Notes: a model not told the origin generated them from the sequence alone. 64,000 nucleotides of DNA from Betaproteobacteria bacterium (GCA_009377585.1 WHTS01000002.1:67761-131760), one strand, 5' to 3'. Shown: positions 38,280 through 47,683, counted from the first letter of the stretch. Numbers and translations: made by a program.

Positions 38280-39236
38280 TTATTCCAGCCGGAAACGGGC
38301 GATGTTGCGAGTTGCGTGCGGGGCGAGATCGAAAGGCTCGCCATTATAGGTGATCCGAACGCCCGAAGCGTTGCCGACGATCACGTCGGCCGGCGGCTGC
38401 ACTTCGAAGCTGCGCGTGCTGCCCGCGGGGACTGTTCCGGAGAATTGCACCATGCCATCACCGTCGCGAATCTCGATCCACGACTCGCCCACGAACGCGA
38501 TCTGCATGCGCACGCCAACAGAGGCATCGCGCGCCGCGGGGCTCTGCGGCGTAGCTCCGGGGCTTTGCGACGTAGCCGTGGAATTCTGCGACATGGCCCC
38601 TGGGCTCTGCGGCGTAGCCGCAGGCGCCGGCGACGGAACCCCATCCACAGCCTCGTTGGACTGCGTTGCTTCGTCGGCAGGCGGGGCCGGGCTATCGGTC
38701 ACGCGCTCGGGCGACAAGGGGACCGTCGCTTGTGCCGGCGCAGTGGCTTCGGGTCCCGGCAGTTGCGGTGTGGAAGGCGTTTCGCCCGGCGCGACGGAAC
38801 CGATGCTTCCGCCAACCGCGGGCACGCGCCCGCGCCACCATTCGTACGCGGCCGCGATCGCGGCTGCGGCCACCACCACCACGATCACGCCGAGCCATAA
38901 GCGCCCATGGCCGCGGCGCGTGGTCTCGGGCAACGTGCCGGCGATCTCGTGCGCGCGCAGCGGCACGTCACCGCCGAGCGCCGGTTCCAGCGCGTGCAGC
39001 AGCGGAACCGGGTCGAGCTTGAGCAGGCGGGCGTAGTTGCGCACGAAGCCGCGCACGAACACCGTCCCCGGAAGCTCACCGTAGCGGTCCGCCTCGATCG
39101 CTTCGACCTGCCGCGGGGAGATGCGCATCTGCTCCGCGACTTGCGCGATCGAAAGGCCGCTGGCCTCGCGCGCCGTGGCTAGCGCAGCCCCCGGCGTAGC
39201 GGCCAACGCCGCGTCGGCGCCGGGTAGCTCGGTCAT
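38280..39236 (-). CDS. rodZ: cytoskeleton protein RodZ
   Basis: RodZ links MreB to the elongasome and sets rod shape. The cytoplasmic helix-turn-helix domain (about 15-100) reads [26 protein letters not shown]. One membrane helix lies near 119-139 ([19 protein letters not shown]) and a periplasmic DUF4115 domain closes the protein. Between them is a Pro/Ser/Thr/Gln-rich linker with imperfect repeats such as SPGAMSQNS and SPGATPQSP. Its ATG overlaps the pilW stop by 4 nt. Confidence 0.92.
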   Translation of the reverse strand: MTELPGADAALAATPGAALATAREASGLSIAQVAEQMRISPRQVEAIEADRYGELPGTVFVRGFVRNYARLLKLDPVPLLHALEPALGGDVPLRAHEIAGTLPETTRRGHGRLWLGVIVVVVAAAAIAAAYEWWRGRVPAVGGSIGSVAPGETPSTPQLPGPEATAPAQATVPLSPERVTDSPAPPADEATQSNEAVDGVPSPAPAATPQSPGAMSQNSTATSQSPGATPQSPAARDASVGVRMQIAFVGESWIEIRDGDGMVQFSGTVPAGSTRSFEVQPPADVIVGNASGVRITYNGEPFDLAPHATRNIARFRLE

Positions 39237-40018
39237 TCGTACTGCCTGTTCAACAACGCCTGGGCTTCACGCGAGTTGGGGAAGTTCCTGCGCAGCTGCA
39301 AGCCATAGCTCGCCTCGGCGTCGCGGTCTCCCAGGCGGCGCTCGATGCGCAACGCCAGCCATAGCGCTTCGGCGCTGAACGTCGAGCCGGTTCGGTTGAG
39401 CCGCGTGAGGTACTTCTTGGCGGCTGCGGCATCGCCGCGGGTGAAAGCCAGGTCGGCCAGCTGGTACAGCGCCTGCGGATGCGCGGGCTGCGCGCTCAGC
39501 GCACGCTGGAAAAACTGTTCCGCGCCGCCGTCATCTCCGCTGGCGCGCGCGCACATGCCGGCGTTGACGAAGGACTTGTCGGGATTCTGGTACAGCGGGT
39601 TCTTCACCGCGCTCAGGAAGTGCTTGATGCCTTCGGCGTAGCGCTGGCGCTGGCACAGGAACCAGCCGTAGTTGTTGTTCGCGTCCGAATCGAGCGGATT
39701 GAGGCGCAGCGCATGCGTGAAGTTCTGCTCGGCGGCGGCATCCTCGCGCAGCGCCATGTACACCAGCCCCAGCATGTTGTACGCCGGGCCGTGATTCGGT
39801 TCGGCGCGCAGCGCCTCGTTCAGTTCCTCCAGCGCGACGGCGTAGTTGCGCAGCTCGTAATAGCCGGCGCCCAGCTGCGTGTGCAAGGTGGCGCGCGTGC
39901 GAGCATCGGCCTGTTGCGGCGTCAGCGGCGCCTCCGGCGTGTGCGGCGGCGCTACCGGCTGCTGCGCGCAGCCCCCCAGGACGGCTGCGCACGCCAGATA
40001 CATGAGCTTCTTGTTCAT
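39233..40018 (-). CDS. pilW: type IV pilus assembly lipoprotein PilW/PilF
   Basis: Outer-membrane pilotin that helps the PilQ secretin assemble. The lipoprotein signal peptide is [17 protein letters not shown] (lipobox LGGC, Cys17), followed by TPR repeats with [17 protein letters not shown] and [14 protein letters not shown] chose ATG 40018 (261 residues) because of the signal peptide. It overlaps the rlmN stop as ATGA. The order ndk-rlmN-pilW-rodZ-ispG is the standard one. Other pilus genes are outside the window. Confidence 0.9.
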   Translation of the reverse strand: MNKKLMYLACAAVLGGCAQQPVAPPHTPEAPLTPQQADARTRATLHTQLGAGYYELRNYAVALEELNEALRAEPNHGPAYNMLGLVYMALREDAAAEQNFTHALRLNPLDSDANNNYGWFLCQRQRYAEGIKHFLSAVKNPLYQNPDKSFVNAGMCARASGDDGGAEQFFQRALSAQPAHPQALYQLADLAFTRGDAAAAKKYLTRLNRTGSTFSAEALWLALRIERRLGDRDAEASYGLQLRRNFPNSREAQALLNRQYE

Positions 40019-41103
40019 GCCCGAGTCTCCGCCGCGCGGCGTTCGCGCCGGCGGGTACGATCCTGTACCCGACCGGCCAATTGCCCGCACGCCGCATCGA
40101 TTTCATCGCCGCGTGTACGGCGCACCGTCGTGATGAGCGCGGCGCGCAACAGGATGTCGCGGAAGTGCGCCACGGCATCCGGGGTCGAGCGCTCGAAGCC
40201 CGAATCGGCGAACGGGTTGAACGGAATGAGATTGACCTTGCACGGCACGTCGCGCAGGCGCGCAACCAGCTCGCGCGCGTGCTTCGGGCTGTCGTTCACG
40301 TCGCGCAGCAGCACGTATTCGAACATGATGAAGTCGCGCGGCGCTCGTTCGAGATAGCGGCGGCAGGCGGCGAGCAGCGTGTCGATCGGCCATTTGCGGT
40401 TGATCGGTACCAGGCGCTCGCGCAGCGCATCGTTCGGGGCATGCAGCGAAACCGCGAGCGCCACCGGACACGCGTCGCGCAGCCGGTCGATCATCGGCAC
40501 GAGGCCCGAAGTGCTGACGGTCACGCGCCGCCGCGACAGGCCGTAGGCGTGATCGTCGAGCATGAGCTTGAGCGCCGCGACCACGTTGTCGAAGTTCGCC
40601 AGCGGTTCGCCCATGCCCATCATGACGACGTTGCTGACTCGGCGTGGCGGCGCATCTTGCGCGTCCTGCATGAGGCAGTGGTTGGCCCACCACAGCTGCG
40701 CGATGATCTCGCCGGTTTCGAGATTGCGATTGAAGCCTTGCCGGCCAGTGGCACAGAAAGCGCACTCGAGGGCGCACCCCGCCTGCGAGGAGATGCACAG
40801 CGTCGTTCGATCCGGCTCGGGAATGAGCACGGTCTCGATCGCGTTGCCGGCGCCGACGTCGAGCAGCCACTTGCGGGTGCCGTCCGGCGCTACGGAGTCC
40901 TGCCTCACCTCGGGCAAGCGCATCGTCGCCTCGGCGGCGAGGCGCGCGCGCAGCGGCTTGCCCAGATCGGTCATCGCGCCGAAGTCACGCACGCCGAGCT
41001 GGTGCATCCAGCGCAGCAGCTGGCGCGCACGAAAGGGCTTCTGCCCCCAGCCGGCCAGCACGGCCTCCAGGCCGGCGGCGTCGTAGTCGAACAGGTTCGG
41101 CAT
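40015..41103 (-). CDS. rlmN: 23S rRNA/tRNA (adenine-C2)-methyltransferase RlmN
   Basis: Radical-SAM enzyme that methylates C2 of A2503 in 23S rRNA and A37 in certain tRNAs. The 4Fe-4S motif is Cys110, Cys114 and Cys117 (CALECAFC). [12 protein letters not shown] is the family's SAM-binding motif, and a catalytic Cys lies near the C-terminus. I chose ATG 41103 (362 residues), which overlaps the ndk stop (TGATG). The frame upstream is only a shadow of ndk. Confidence 0.95.
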   Translation of the reverse strand: MPNLFDYDAAGLEAVLAGWGQKPFRARQLLRWMHQLGVRDFGAMTDLGKPLRARLAAEATMRLPEVRQDSVAPDGTRKWLLDVGAGNAIETVLIPEPDRTTLCISSQAGCALECAFCATGRQGFNRNLETGEIIAQLWWANHCLMQDAQDAPPRRVSNVVMMGMGEPLANFDNVVAALKLMLDDHAYGLSRRRVTVSTSGLVPMIDRLRDACPVALAVSLHAPNDALRERLVPINRKWPIDTLLAACRRYLERAPRDFIMFEYVLLRDVNDSPKHARELVARLRDVPCKVNLIPFNPFADSGFERSTPDAVAHFRDILLRAALITTVRRTRGDEIDAACGQLAGRVQDRTRRRERRAAETRA

Positions 41104-41528
41104 CAGCGCGAATGGATCTCCATTTGCGGAAAGAAGAACGCGACTTCGACCGCGGCGGTCTCGACCGAGTCGGAACCGTGTACGGCATTGGCGTCGATGC
41201 TGTCGGCGAAGTCCGCGCGGATCGTGCCTTTCTCCGCCTTCTTCGGATCGGTCGCCCCCATCAGATCCCGATTCTTCGCGATCGCGTTCTCGCCTTCGAG
41301 GACCTGCACCATGATCGGTCCGGACACCATGAAGTCGACCAGATCCTTGAAGAAGGGCCGTGCCCGGTGAACCGCGTAGAACGCCTCGGCTTCGGCACGC
41401 GAAAGCTGGCGCATGCATGCAGCGGCAATCGTAAGCCCGCTCTTCTCGAATCGAGAATAGATCTCGCCGATCACGTTCTTGGCGACCGCGTCCGGTTTGA
41501 TGATCGATAGCGTGCGCTCGACGGCCAT
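41103..41528 (-). CDS. ndk: nucleoside diphosphate kinase
   Basis: Ndk keeps nucleoside triphosphates in balance through a phospho-histidine. The active site NAVHGSDS gives His117, and the N-terminus [20 protein letters not shown] is diagnostic. 141 residues, normal. ATG 41528 has GGAG 9 nt upstream. It opens the long ndk-rlmN-pilW-rodZ-ispG-hisS-yfgM-bamB-der series and has its own promoter in the 62-nt gap to tilS. Confidence 0.97.
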   Translation of the reverse strand: MAVERTLSIIKPDAVAKNVIGEIYSRFEKSGLTIAAACMRQLSRAEAEAFYAVHRARPFFKDLVDFMVSGPIMVQVLEGENAIAKNRDLMGATDPKKAEKGTIRADFADSIDANAVHGSDSVETAAVEVAFFFPQMEIHSR

Positions 41529-41557
41529 CCAGGCTCTCCAGATTGAATTAACCGCTG

Positions 41558-41566
41558 AATATAGCA
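41558..41566 (-). promoter_or_regulatory. extended -10 promoter of ndk
   Basis: On the minus strand TGC-TATATT is an extended -10 (hexamer 41558-41563). The -35 is poor, as often with extended -10 promoters. The start near 41551 gives a 23-nt leader containing GGAGAG before the ATG. Confidence 0.5.
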
Positions 41567-41590
41567 CGATAAGGCATTGAAACGAAGCCA

Positions 41591-43015
41591 TTATCCAAAA
41601 TGCTCGGAAGCTCCGCGCGGGCGCCAGCAAAACTGCCACGCGCGCTCGCCGGCCACGGCCCGGAAATCGGCGGCAACACCGACGAACGGTGCCCAGGCGA
41701 AGCGTTCGCCGCAATAAACCAGCGGCATGCGCGCTCGCACCCAAGGTGCGACCCCCGCTTCCTGCAACAGGTTCTTCAGCGTGCGCATCGCGCCCGTATG
41801 CGCGATGCGCACGCGCTCGCCGCCGCGGCGGCGTCGAATGGTGACGGCGGCCGTGTGCAGCCGCGCCGCGCTGATCCCGTTGCCGCGACTCGGCCTCGCG
41901 ATCAGCTCCGCGCCGTCGGCCAGGCGCAGCGAGCGCTCGCCGTTCCAAGGCAGCGGTTCGCGTTCGCGCTCGAGCGGCCCCAGCGCAACCAGCTCGATCC
42001 AGCCGCGAAATCGGCGCACGCTGATTCGCTCCAGATCGATTGCCGGCTGCGCATCGGTCCTGGCGCTCGTCAGTTGGCGCAGCATCTCGCGCGTGCGCGC
42101 AAGGCTCGGCGGCGCTTCGCCGTGGCACGCCAGCAAATGACGCAACGCGTTCGCGCCGCGCGCAGCGCCCAAGGCGCACAACCGCTGCAGGTCGAGCCGA
42201 TGGCCGTCGCCGCTGGCCGCGCAATCGGCGGCGGCAAGCTCGTCGAGCAGCGCCGCCGCATCGCGCAAATGCGCCGCGCTGCGCGCCAGCGTTTCATGCG
42301 TGCCCGGAAAGCGCCGCTCGAGCAGCGGCAAGACCTGCAAGCGCAGGAAGTTGCGGGTGAAGCGCGCATCGCGGTTGCTCTCGTCCTCGATCCAGCGCAG
42401 GCGCTGCGAGCGCGCATAGCGCAGCAGATCGCTGCGTGCGATGCGAAGCAGCGGCCGGATGAGACGCACCCGGCTCGCATGCGCCGCATCCTGCGCACCA
42501 TCGAGCGAGCGCACCGCCGGCATGCCGGCGAGCCCGTGCACGCCCGAGCCGCGGACGAGGTTGAGCAGCAGTGTCTCGGCCTGATCGTCGCGGTGGTGTG
42601 CAAGCGCGATCAGTTCCGAGCCGCATTCCGAGAACGCCCGGTAGCGCGCCGCGCGCGCCTGCGCCTCGATGTTGGAGCCCTCGCCGGGCACGCGGACGCG
42701 CACCGCCTGGAACGGCACTCGCCGCCGCGCGCAATGCGTCTGGCAGAACCGTTCCCAGTCCGCCGCATGCGGGCTCAAGCCGTGATTGACGTGCAATGCT
42801 CGCAATTCGAAACCAAGGCCCGGCGCGATTCGGCGCAGCAACGCAAGCAAGACGACCGAGTCGACCCCGCCGCTCAGGCCCACCGTTACCGTCGCCGCCC
42901 CCGGCGCGACCTGCGCCGTCATCGCGGCCGCGACCTGAGCCGTCATCTCGGCTGCGACGTGCGCCTCCAGCCGGCCGCTCGACTCAGCGCTTGGCGCTTT
43001 CCTTGAACTTACCAT
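41591..43015 (-). CDS. tilS: tRNA(Ile)-lysidine synthetase TilS
   Basis: TilS converts the wobble cytidine of tRNA-Ile(CAU) to lysidine so that it reads AUA. The PP-loop is [13 protein letters not shown] (about 46-58), followed by [11 protein letters not shown] and [15 protein letters not shown]. The C-terminal TilS domains appear complete. At 474 residues it is normal. I chose ATG 43015; TTG 43021 is also in frame. The first 45 residues hold a tandem 24-bp repeat (42905-42952) giving two copies of MTAQVA, so the true start may be one of those internal ATGs. It overlaps accA by about 30 nt. Confidence 0.9.
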   Translation of the reverse strand: MVSSRKAPSAESSGRLEAHVAAEMTAQVAAAMTAQVAPGAATVTVGLSGGVDSVVLLALLRRIAPGLGFELRALHVNHGLSPHAADWERFCQTHCARRRVPFQAVRVRVPGEGSNIEAQARAARYRAFSECGSELIALAHHRDDQAETLLLNLVRGSGVHGLAGMPAVRSLDGAQDAAHASRVRLIRPLLRIARSDLLRYARSQRLRWIEDESNRDARFTRNFLRLQVLPLLERRFPGTHETLARSAAHLRDAAALLDELAAADCAASGDGHRLDLQRLCALGAARGANALRHLLACHGEAPPSLARTREMLRQLTSARTDAQPAIDLERISVRRFRGWIELVALGPLEREREPLPWNGERSLRLADGAELIARPSRGNGISAARLHTAAVTIRRRRGGERVRIAHTGAMRTLKNLLQEAGVAPWVRARMPLVYCGERFAWAPFVGVAADFRAVAGERAWQFCWRPRGASEHFG

Positions 43016-43952
43016 AGGCAATCCAGCGCTGATAGCGCGCTTCGAGCAGCTTGTCCTCGCTCAGCTTGGCGAGCTCGCGGCGCGCATCGACCAGCGCGCG
43101 GCGCAGATTCTGCGCCGTCGTCTCCGGATCGCGATGCGCGCCGCCCAGCGGCTCGGGCACGACCTTGTCGATCAGGCCGAGCGTCTTCAGCCGCGACGCG
43201 GTAATGCCGAGGGTTTCGGCGGCGTCGGCAGCACGCTCGGCGCTCTTCCACAGGATCGAGGCGCAGCCTTCGGGCGAGATGACCGAGTAGGTCCCGTATT
43301 GCAGCATGAGGATCGTGTCGCCGAGCGCGAGCGCGAGCGCCCCGCCGGAACCGCCTTCGCCGATCACGGTCGTGATCACCGGCACGCGCAGCCGCGCCAT
43401 CTCGAACAGGTTGCGCCCGATCGCTTCCGATTGACCGCGTTCCTCGGCACCGACCCCCGGATAGGCGCCCGGGGTATCGACAAAGGTGTAGATCGGCAGG
43501 CCGAACTTCTCGGCCATCTTCATCAGCCGCAGCGCCTTGCGATAACCTTCGGGGCGCGGCATGCCGAAATTGCGCAGCAGCTTCTCCTTGGTGTCGCGTC
43601 CCTTCTGGTGGCCGAGAACGACGCAGCTTTCGCCGTCGAAACGCGCGATGCCGCCGACGATGGCGTTGTCGTCGGCGAAGCTGCGATCGCCGTGCAGCTC
43701 CTCGAAGTCGGCGAACAGCCCCTGGATGTAGTCGAGCGTGTACGGGCGCTGCGGATGGCGCGCGACCATGGCAACCTGCCACGCGCTCAGCTTGGCATAG
43801 ATATCCTTCGTCAGCGCGTTACTCTTCTTCTGCAGCCGGCCGATCTCCTCCGAGATGTCGACCGCGGAGTCGTCCTGCACATAGCGCAGCTCCTCGATCT
43901 TGGCCTCCAGGTCCGCGATCGGCTGCTCGAAGTCGAGAAAAGTCGTTTTCAA
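42984..43952 (-). CDS. accA: acetyl-CoA carboxylase carboxyltransferase subunit alpha
   Basis: AccA with AccD transfers the carboxyl group from biotin to acetyl-CoA, the first step of fatty acid synthesis. Landmarks are [22 protein letters not shown] at the start, [18 protein letters not shown] and the oxyanion-hole stretch [15 protein letters not shown]. The start appears to be TTG 43950-43952 (322 residues), because the conserved N-terminus begins there and no ATG is near; an AGGA lies very close upstream. The rare start may limit its expression. tilS follows with an overlap. Confidence 0.93.
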   Translation of the reverse strand: MKTTFLDFEQPIADLEAKIEELRYVQDDSAVDISEEIGRLQKKSNALTKDIYAKLSAWQVAMVARHPQRPYTLDYIQGLFADFEELHGDRSFADDNAIVGGIARFDGESCVVLGHQKGRDTKEKLLRNFGMPRPEGYRKALRLMKMAEKFGLPIYTFVDTPGAYPGVGAEERGQSEAIGRNLFEMARLRVPVITTVIGEGGSGGALALALGDTILMLQYGTYSVISPEGCASILWKSAERAADAAETLGITASRLKTLGLIDKVVPEPLGGAHRDPETTAQNLRRALVDARRELAKLSEDKLLEARYQRWIAYGKFKESAKR

Positions 43953-44054
43953 TTTCCTAACCGCATGCGGGCTCGTGACGATTCGCGCCACCCGCCGCAG
44001 CCGGAGCGCGTGCGCATCGAGTGTACAATAGGCCGCGCCCGCAACCATCGCCTT

Positions 44055-44252
44055 ATGCCGCGGGCACGCCCTCCTCCGAATCCCGCGTCACCGGAGCGAC
44101 CCTTGAGCAACGCCTGTCTCGCCGACACACTTCGTACGCAGAGGCGCGAGATCCTCCTTGCCTGGCGCATGCGCACCGAGCATGCGAGCATGCGCGCGGC
44201 TACCCGCGTCCTGCTCGACGCGGGCGCGGTTGCGCGCGCCCTGCCTCATTGA
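44055..44252 (+). CDS. small hypothetical ORF before the FAD-linked dehydrogenase
   Basis: A 65-codon open frame ending 6 nt before the ATG of the next gene on the same strand. The N-terminal part is Pro/Arg-rich and the rest could form one helix. I recognise no family, see no ribosome binding site, and cannot tell it from chance in GC-rich DNA. Listed only because of its tight spacing. Confidence 0.2.
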   Translation: MPRARPPPNPASPERPLSNACLADTLRTQRREILLAWRMRTEHASMRAATRVLLDAGAVARALPH

Positions 44253-44258
44253 GCCGTC

Positions 44259-45704
44259 ATGGCCGCTAGCCTCGCGCCCACCGTAGCGCGCGAAGCGCTG
44301 CTGGCTCGCTTCGTGCAAGCACTGGGGCCGGCGGGCGTCCTGAGCGCTGGCGCCGACATGGAGCCGTATGCGGCCGACTGGCGCGGGCGCGTGCGCGCCA
44401 CCCCGCTCGCCGTACTGCGTCCCGCGTCCAGCGCCGAGGTGGCCGCAGCCGTGCACATCTGTGCGCAGACGCAGACCGCGCTCGTTCCCCAGGGCGGCAA
44501 CACCGGCCAATGCGCCGGCGCGATTCCATCGGCCGAAGGCGAACAGGTGGTCCTGTCGTTGTCGCGCCTGAACCGGATTCGCAGCCTGGATGTCGCGAAC
44601 AATACGATCACCGTGGAAGCGGGCTGCGTTCTAGCACGTGTCCAGGAAGCGGCCGCAGGGGCGGATCGACTGTTTCCCTTGAGCCTCGGGGCGGAAGGCA
44701 GCTGCCAGATCGGCGGCAATCTTTCCACCAACGCCGGTGGCACCGCGGTGCTGCGCTATGGCAATGCGCGCGAGATGGTGCTGGGGCTCGAGGTCGTGCT
44801 CGCCGACGGTTCCCTGTGGGATGGCCTGCGGGCCCTGCGCAAGGACAACACCGGCTACGATCTGAAGCAACTGTTCCTCGGCTCCGAGGGCACGCTCGGC
44901 GTCATCACGGCCGCCGTGCTCAAGCTCTATCCGGCGCCGAAGGCGGCGGCCACGGTGCTGTTCTCGGTGCCCGAGCCGGCAGTCGCGGTCGACATGCTGA
45001 ACCGCTTTCGCGCCCGCTGCGGCGACCGGCTGACGGGATTCGAGCTCATGTCGCGGCTGTGCCTCGACATCCTGTTCAAACAGATTCCGCGCTTCAGCGA
45101 TCCGTTCGCGTCGCGCTACGACTGGTACGTGCTCGGCGAGTTGCGCGACACCCAAGGCGCTAGAGAGCTGCGCACCATGGCCGAAGCCACACTCGAAGCG
45201 GGCATGCGTGAGGGTCGCGTGCACGACGCGATCGTCGCCAATTCGCAAGCGCAGGCCGAGCACTTGTGGCGCATGCGCGAGGAGATCCCGGAAGCCAACC
45301 GCAGGGAAGCGCCCTGGGTGCGGCACGACGTGTCGGTGCCCGTGAGCCGCATTGCGCAGTTCATCACCCGCGCTTCGGAAACATTGCGCACGCGCTTTCC
45401 CGGGGTTCGTATCGTCGCCTTCGGCCATATCGGCGACGGCAACATCCACTTCAACGCCACCGCAGCCGCGGGCAGCGACGTGGAGGATTTCATCGCCCGC
45501 CAGCACGATGTCTATGCGCTGGTGCACGATCTGGTGATGTCGCTCGGCGGCAGCTTCAGCGCCGAGCACGGCATCGGGTTGGTCAAGGTGGACGAGCTCG
45601 CGCGCTACAAGAGCCCGACCGAGCTCGCACTGATGCAACGGCTCAAGGCCGCGCTCGATCCCGCCGGCATACTCAATCCGGGCAAGGTTCTGCCGTCACG
45701 CTGA
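44259..45704 (+). CDS. FAD-linked D-2-hydroxyacid dehydrogenase (GlcD/D2HGDH family)
   Basis: A 481-residue flavoprotein of the PCMH-type FAD-binding family, closest in pattern to D-2-hydroxyglutarate and D-lactate dehydrogenases. The FAD domain shows PQGGNTGQCAGA, LGAEGSCQIGGNLSTNAGG and LRKDNTGYDLKQLFLGSEGTLGVIT. The C-terminal domain has the metal-binding FGHIGDGNIHFN and EHGIG motifs. It likely oxidises a D-2-hydroxyacid and feeds electrons to an electron transfer flavoprotein or quinone. The exact substrate is not readable. It converges with the cyclase gene. Confidence 0.88.
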   Translation: MAASLAPTVAREALLARFVQALGPAGVLSAGADMEPYAADWRGRVRATPLAVLRPASSAEVAAAVHICAQTQTALVPQGGNTGQCAGAIPSAEGEQVVLSLSRLNRIRSLDVANNTITVEAGCVLARVQEAAAGADRLFPLSLGAEGSCQIGGNLSTNAGGTAVLRYGNAREMVLGLEVVLADGSLWDGLRALRKDNTGYDLKQLFLGSEGTLGVITAAVLKLYPAPKAAATVLFSVPEPAVAVDMLNRFRARCGDRLTGFELMSRLCLDILFKQIPRFSDPFASRYDWYVLGELRDTQGARELRTMAEATLEAGMREGRVHDAIVANSQAQAEHLWRMREEIPEANRREAPWVRHDVSVPVSRIAQFITRASETLRTRFPGVRIVAFGHIGDGNIHFNATAAAGSDVEDFIARQHDVYALVHDLVMSLGGSFSAEHGIGLVKVDELARYKSPTELALMQRLKAALDPAGILNPGKVLPSR

Positions 45705-45726
45705 AAGCCCGCGCCTTGCGCGGACA

Positions 45727-46677
45727 TCAGACGCGATAGAGGGCGCGTCGGTCGCGGCGAAAACCGATGGCCTGCGGCTCCCCCTGATCGAACGCACGCC
45801 CCAGGCTCAGTTCTCCCGAGCCGTCGAGCAGCAGCTCGCTGCGAAACACGTGCGCGGTCTCGCCGTCGCTGCGGCGCACGAACGTGCCGTTGGTGCTGTG
45901 GTCGCTGAGGTAGACCTGGGTGCGGCGCAGGATGAGGGTGGCATGGCGGCGCGAAGCGAAAGAGTCGCCGACGGCAATATCGCAGTCCGCGTCCCGGCCC
46001 AGAACGATCGATGGCCGGCGCGGATCGATGCGCACTTGCGCGTCGCCGAACGAGACCAGCAGGCTGCCGCTGTCGGGCGGCACCAGGTTGTGACGGCGCA
46101 GATTCACGTCGGTGAGCACAGCGCTATCCTGCTGCCAGATCACCTGGTAGAGCGCCGACTCGACGCTGGAACCCTTGATGACGGCGAAGAACAGCGGGCG
46201 AGTGCGTTCCCGCACGGCTTCGGACAGGCCGCCGATGGTCGCCTCCGTGGTCAGGATCTGTCCTCGGGAAGCGACCGCGCACAGGTAGCTGGCGGCGTTC
46301 ACCGTGTCGCCGAATAGATCGCTGCCTTCCACCAGCACCGGCCCATGATGCAGCCCGACATGCATCGCGAGGGCATGCCCGGCGGGGCGCGCGGCGTCGA
46401 TCTGCGCCTGCATTGCGGCGGCGGCGAGAACGGCCCGATCCGGTTCCGGAAATACGCACATCACCTCGTCGCCCAGCGTCTTGACCAGGCGACCGCCGTA
46501 GCGCGGCAGGACGTCGATCACCGCATCGAGGCCGGCCGCGACGATGGCGCGTGCGGCTTCGTCGCCGAGCGAACAATAGAGCCGGGTGCTGCCGCAGATA
46601 TCGGCGAACAGCACCGTCATGGCCGTACTGTGTCGCGTAAGCGGTGATTTCTTGGTGATCGGATGACGAGCCGTCAT
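45727..46677 (-). CDS. class III nucleotidyl cyclase domain fused to FHA domain
   Basis: A 316-residue soluble protein. The N-terminal cyclase homology domain (about 18-190) has the metal-binding Asp26 (LFADICGST) and Asp70, and Lys66 (VKTLGD) for base recognition. It also has Asp124 and Asn127 in LFGDTVNAASYL, but Tyr131 stands where the transition-state Arg (usually N-x3-R) is expected. Activity may therefore be weak or lost. The C-terminal FHA domain (about 222-300) is intact: VLGRDADCD, SRRH and STNGTF, so it should bind phosphothreonine proteins. ATG 46677 was chosen because it precedes the conserved domain; longer frames run through repeats and a small RNA. Upstream lie two tandem 21-bp repeats. 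Confidence 0.85.
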   Translation of the reverse strand: MTARHPITKKSPLTRHSTAMTVLFADICGSTRLYCSLGDEAARAIVAAGLDAVIDVLPRYGGRLVKTLGDEVMCVFPEPDRAVLAAAAMQAQIDAARPAGHALAMHVGLHHGPVLVEGSDLFGDTVNAASYLCAVASRGQILTTEATIGGLSEAVRERTRPLFFAVIKGSSVESALYQVIWQQDSAVLTDVNLRRHNLVPPDSGSLLVSFGDAQVRIDPRRPSIVLGRDADCDIAVGDSFASRRHATLILRRTQVYLSDHSTNGTFVRRSDGETAHVFRSELLLDGSGELSLGRAFDQGEPQAIGFRRDRRALYRV

Positions 46678-46682
46678 GATGC

Positions 46683-46724
46683 GATTCGCACAGCACTGAA
46701 CCCGATTCGCACAGCACTGAACCC
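46683..46724. repeat. two perfect tandem 21-bp repeats before the cyclase-FHA gene
   Basis: Two identical 21-bp units abut at 46683-46703 and 46704-46724, each starting GATTCGCACAG and ending CACTGAACCC. They lie between the cyclase start codon (46677) and the small-RNA terminator. A TTC-N10-GAA half-site pattern is visible in each. They could be binding sites for a regulator of the cyclase gene. Confidence 0.85.
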
Positions 46725-46736
46725 AGTAGCGAGTGC

Positions 46737-46814
46737 AAAAAAAAACGGGCAGCCCCGAGGGCTGCCCGAAAGTCCACACCGAGTAGAGCGCCAGGAGGAG
46801 ACCCCTACTCGGTG
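46737..46814 (-). ncRNA. candidate small RNA with an anti-Shine-Dalgarno loop
   Basis: Minus-strand transcript of about 78 nt. Its 5' part folds into a 10-bp stem, CACCGAGUAG (46805-46814) with CUACUCGGUG (46777-46786), around an 18-nt loop. The loop contains CUCCUCC (46794-46800), complementary to GGAGGAG Shine-Dalgarno sequences. The 3' part is a rho-independent terminator: a 9-bp stem (46746-46754 with 46760-46768) and nine U residues (46737-46745), a good Hfq landing site. A sigma-28-like promoter ends 5 nt before it. The 5'-leader of the cyclase gene is the alternative view. I recognise no known RNA family. No protein-coding gene explains the terminator. Confidence 0.65.
46746..46768 (-). 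terminator. rho-independent terminator of the small RNA
   Basis: CGGGCAGCC / GGCTGCCCG stem with a 5-nt loop, followed on the minus strand by nine T residues (46737-46745). This is a textbook intrinsic terminator for leftward transcription, placed 60 nt before the cyclase-FHA start codon. Confidence 0.85.
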
Positions 46815-46818
46815 CATG

Positions 46819-46845
46819 ATTTCGGCAGCCGGCGGAAAAACTTGA
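46819..46845 (-). promoter_or_regulatory. sigma-28 (FliA)-like promoter for the small RNA
   Basis: Minus strand TCAAGTTT (46838-46845), 11-nt spacer, GCCGAAAT (46819-46826). The known FliA consensus is TAAAGTTT-N11-GCCGATAA; Betaproteobacteria often show TCAAG in the -35. This gives about 13 of 16 matches with the right spacing. The predicted start is near 46812-46814, exactly where the small-RNA hairpin begins. The same stretch can also form a hairpin (GCAGCCGG with CCGGCTGC), which may be coincidental. Confidence 0.55.
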
Positions 46846-46949
46846 GCCCGGCTGCGAAACGCCGAGCCTGCCCGGCCCTCGAAGCTCCATTTAACGGCTG
46901 GCCGGGCGCAGGACTGAAGACGGCGTCCAGGGCGCTGCACAGCCGGAGC

Positions 46950-46977
46950 TTGCAAGGTACCCCCGCGCCCTTGTAAT
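46950..46977 (+). promoter_or_regulatory. msrA promoter candidate
   Basis: -35 TTGCAA (46950-46955), 16-nt spacer, -10 TGTAAT (46972-46977). The start near 46984 gives a 46-nt leader to the msrA ATG. It is divergent from the small-RNA promoter about 105 bp away. Confidence 0.5.
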
Positions 46978-47029
46978 TTGTCACGCAACCATCCGACCCA
47001 AGACTGTCCACCGACGCAGAAAGGCCATC

Positions 47030-47683
47030 ATGTTCCAATTCGGCAAGAAGGCTCGCATGCTAGAGCCCGGCGAAGCGCAGTCGGGACGCGCACAGGAAAT
47101 GCCGGTTCCCGCACGTCACTACGTCAACGGCAATCCGCTCAAGCCGCCATTCCCCGAGGCCATGGCACTGGCGCAATTGGGGCTCGGCTGCTTCTGGGGC
47201 GCCGAGCGCAAGTTCTGGCAGACGCCGGGCGTATTCTCCACGGCGGTCGGCTACGGTGGCGGCGCCACGCCCAATCCCACCTATGAGGAAGTCTGCAGCG
47301 GCCTCACGGGCCACACGGAACTGGTGCTGGTGGTGTTCGATCCCGCGCGCCTGCCGTACGAGGCGCTCCTCAAGGAGTTCTGGGAAGCGCACGACCCGAC
47401 CCAGGGCATGCGCCAGGGCAACGACGTCGGCACGCAGTACCGCTCGGCCATTTATACGTACTCCGACACGCAGCGCGAAATCGCCGAGCGTACGCGTGCC
47501 GACTATCAGGAAGCGCTGAAGCGGGCGGGCTACGGCCCGATCACGACCGAAATCGCGCCAGCCAAGGCTTTCTACTACGCCGAGGAATATCACCAGCAGT
47601 ATCTGGCGAAGAATCCCGGCGGCTATTGCGGCCTGGGCGGAACCGGCGTGAGCTGCGCCGTCGGCACCGCAGTAAAAGCCTGA
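47030..47683 (+). CDS. msrA: peptide-methionine (S)-S-oxide reductase MsrA
   Basis: MsrA repairs oxidised methionine (S-sulfoxide) in proteins. The active site GCFWGAE holds catalytic Cys54; [17 protein letters not shown] and [25 protein letters not shown] complete the family pattern, and the C-terminal cysteines likely act as resolving residues. 217 residues, with a 45-residue N-terminal extension before the catalytic core, as in E. coli MsrA. It has its own promoter and no operon partners. Confidence 0.94.
   Translation: MFQFGKKARMLEPGEAQSGRAQEMPVPARHYVNGNPLKPPFPEAMALAQLGLGCFWGAERKFWQTPGVFSTAVGYGGGATPNPTYEEVCSGLTGHTELVLVVFDPARLPYEALLKEFWEAHDPTQGMRQGNDVGTQYRSAIYTYSDTQREIAERTRADYQEALKRAGYGPITTEIAPAKAFYYAEEYHQQYLAKNPGGYCGLGGTGVSCAVGTAVKA

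Noticed and set aside
46674-46817. 47-codon leader-like ORF over the small-RNA region
   Set aside because: It has no ribosome binding site and no run of regulatory codons, and it exists because the 21-bp repeats keep the frame open.
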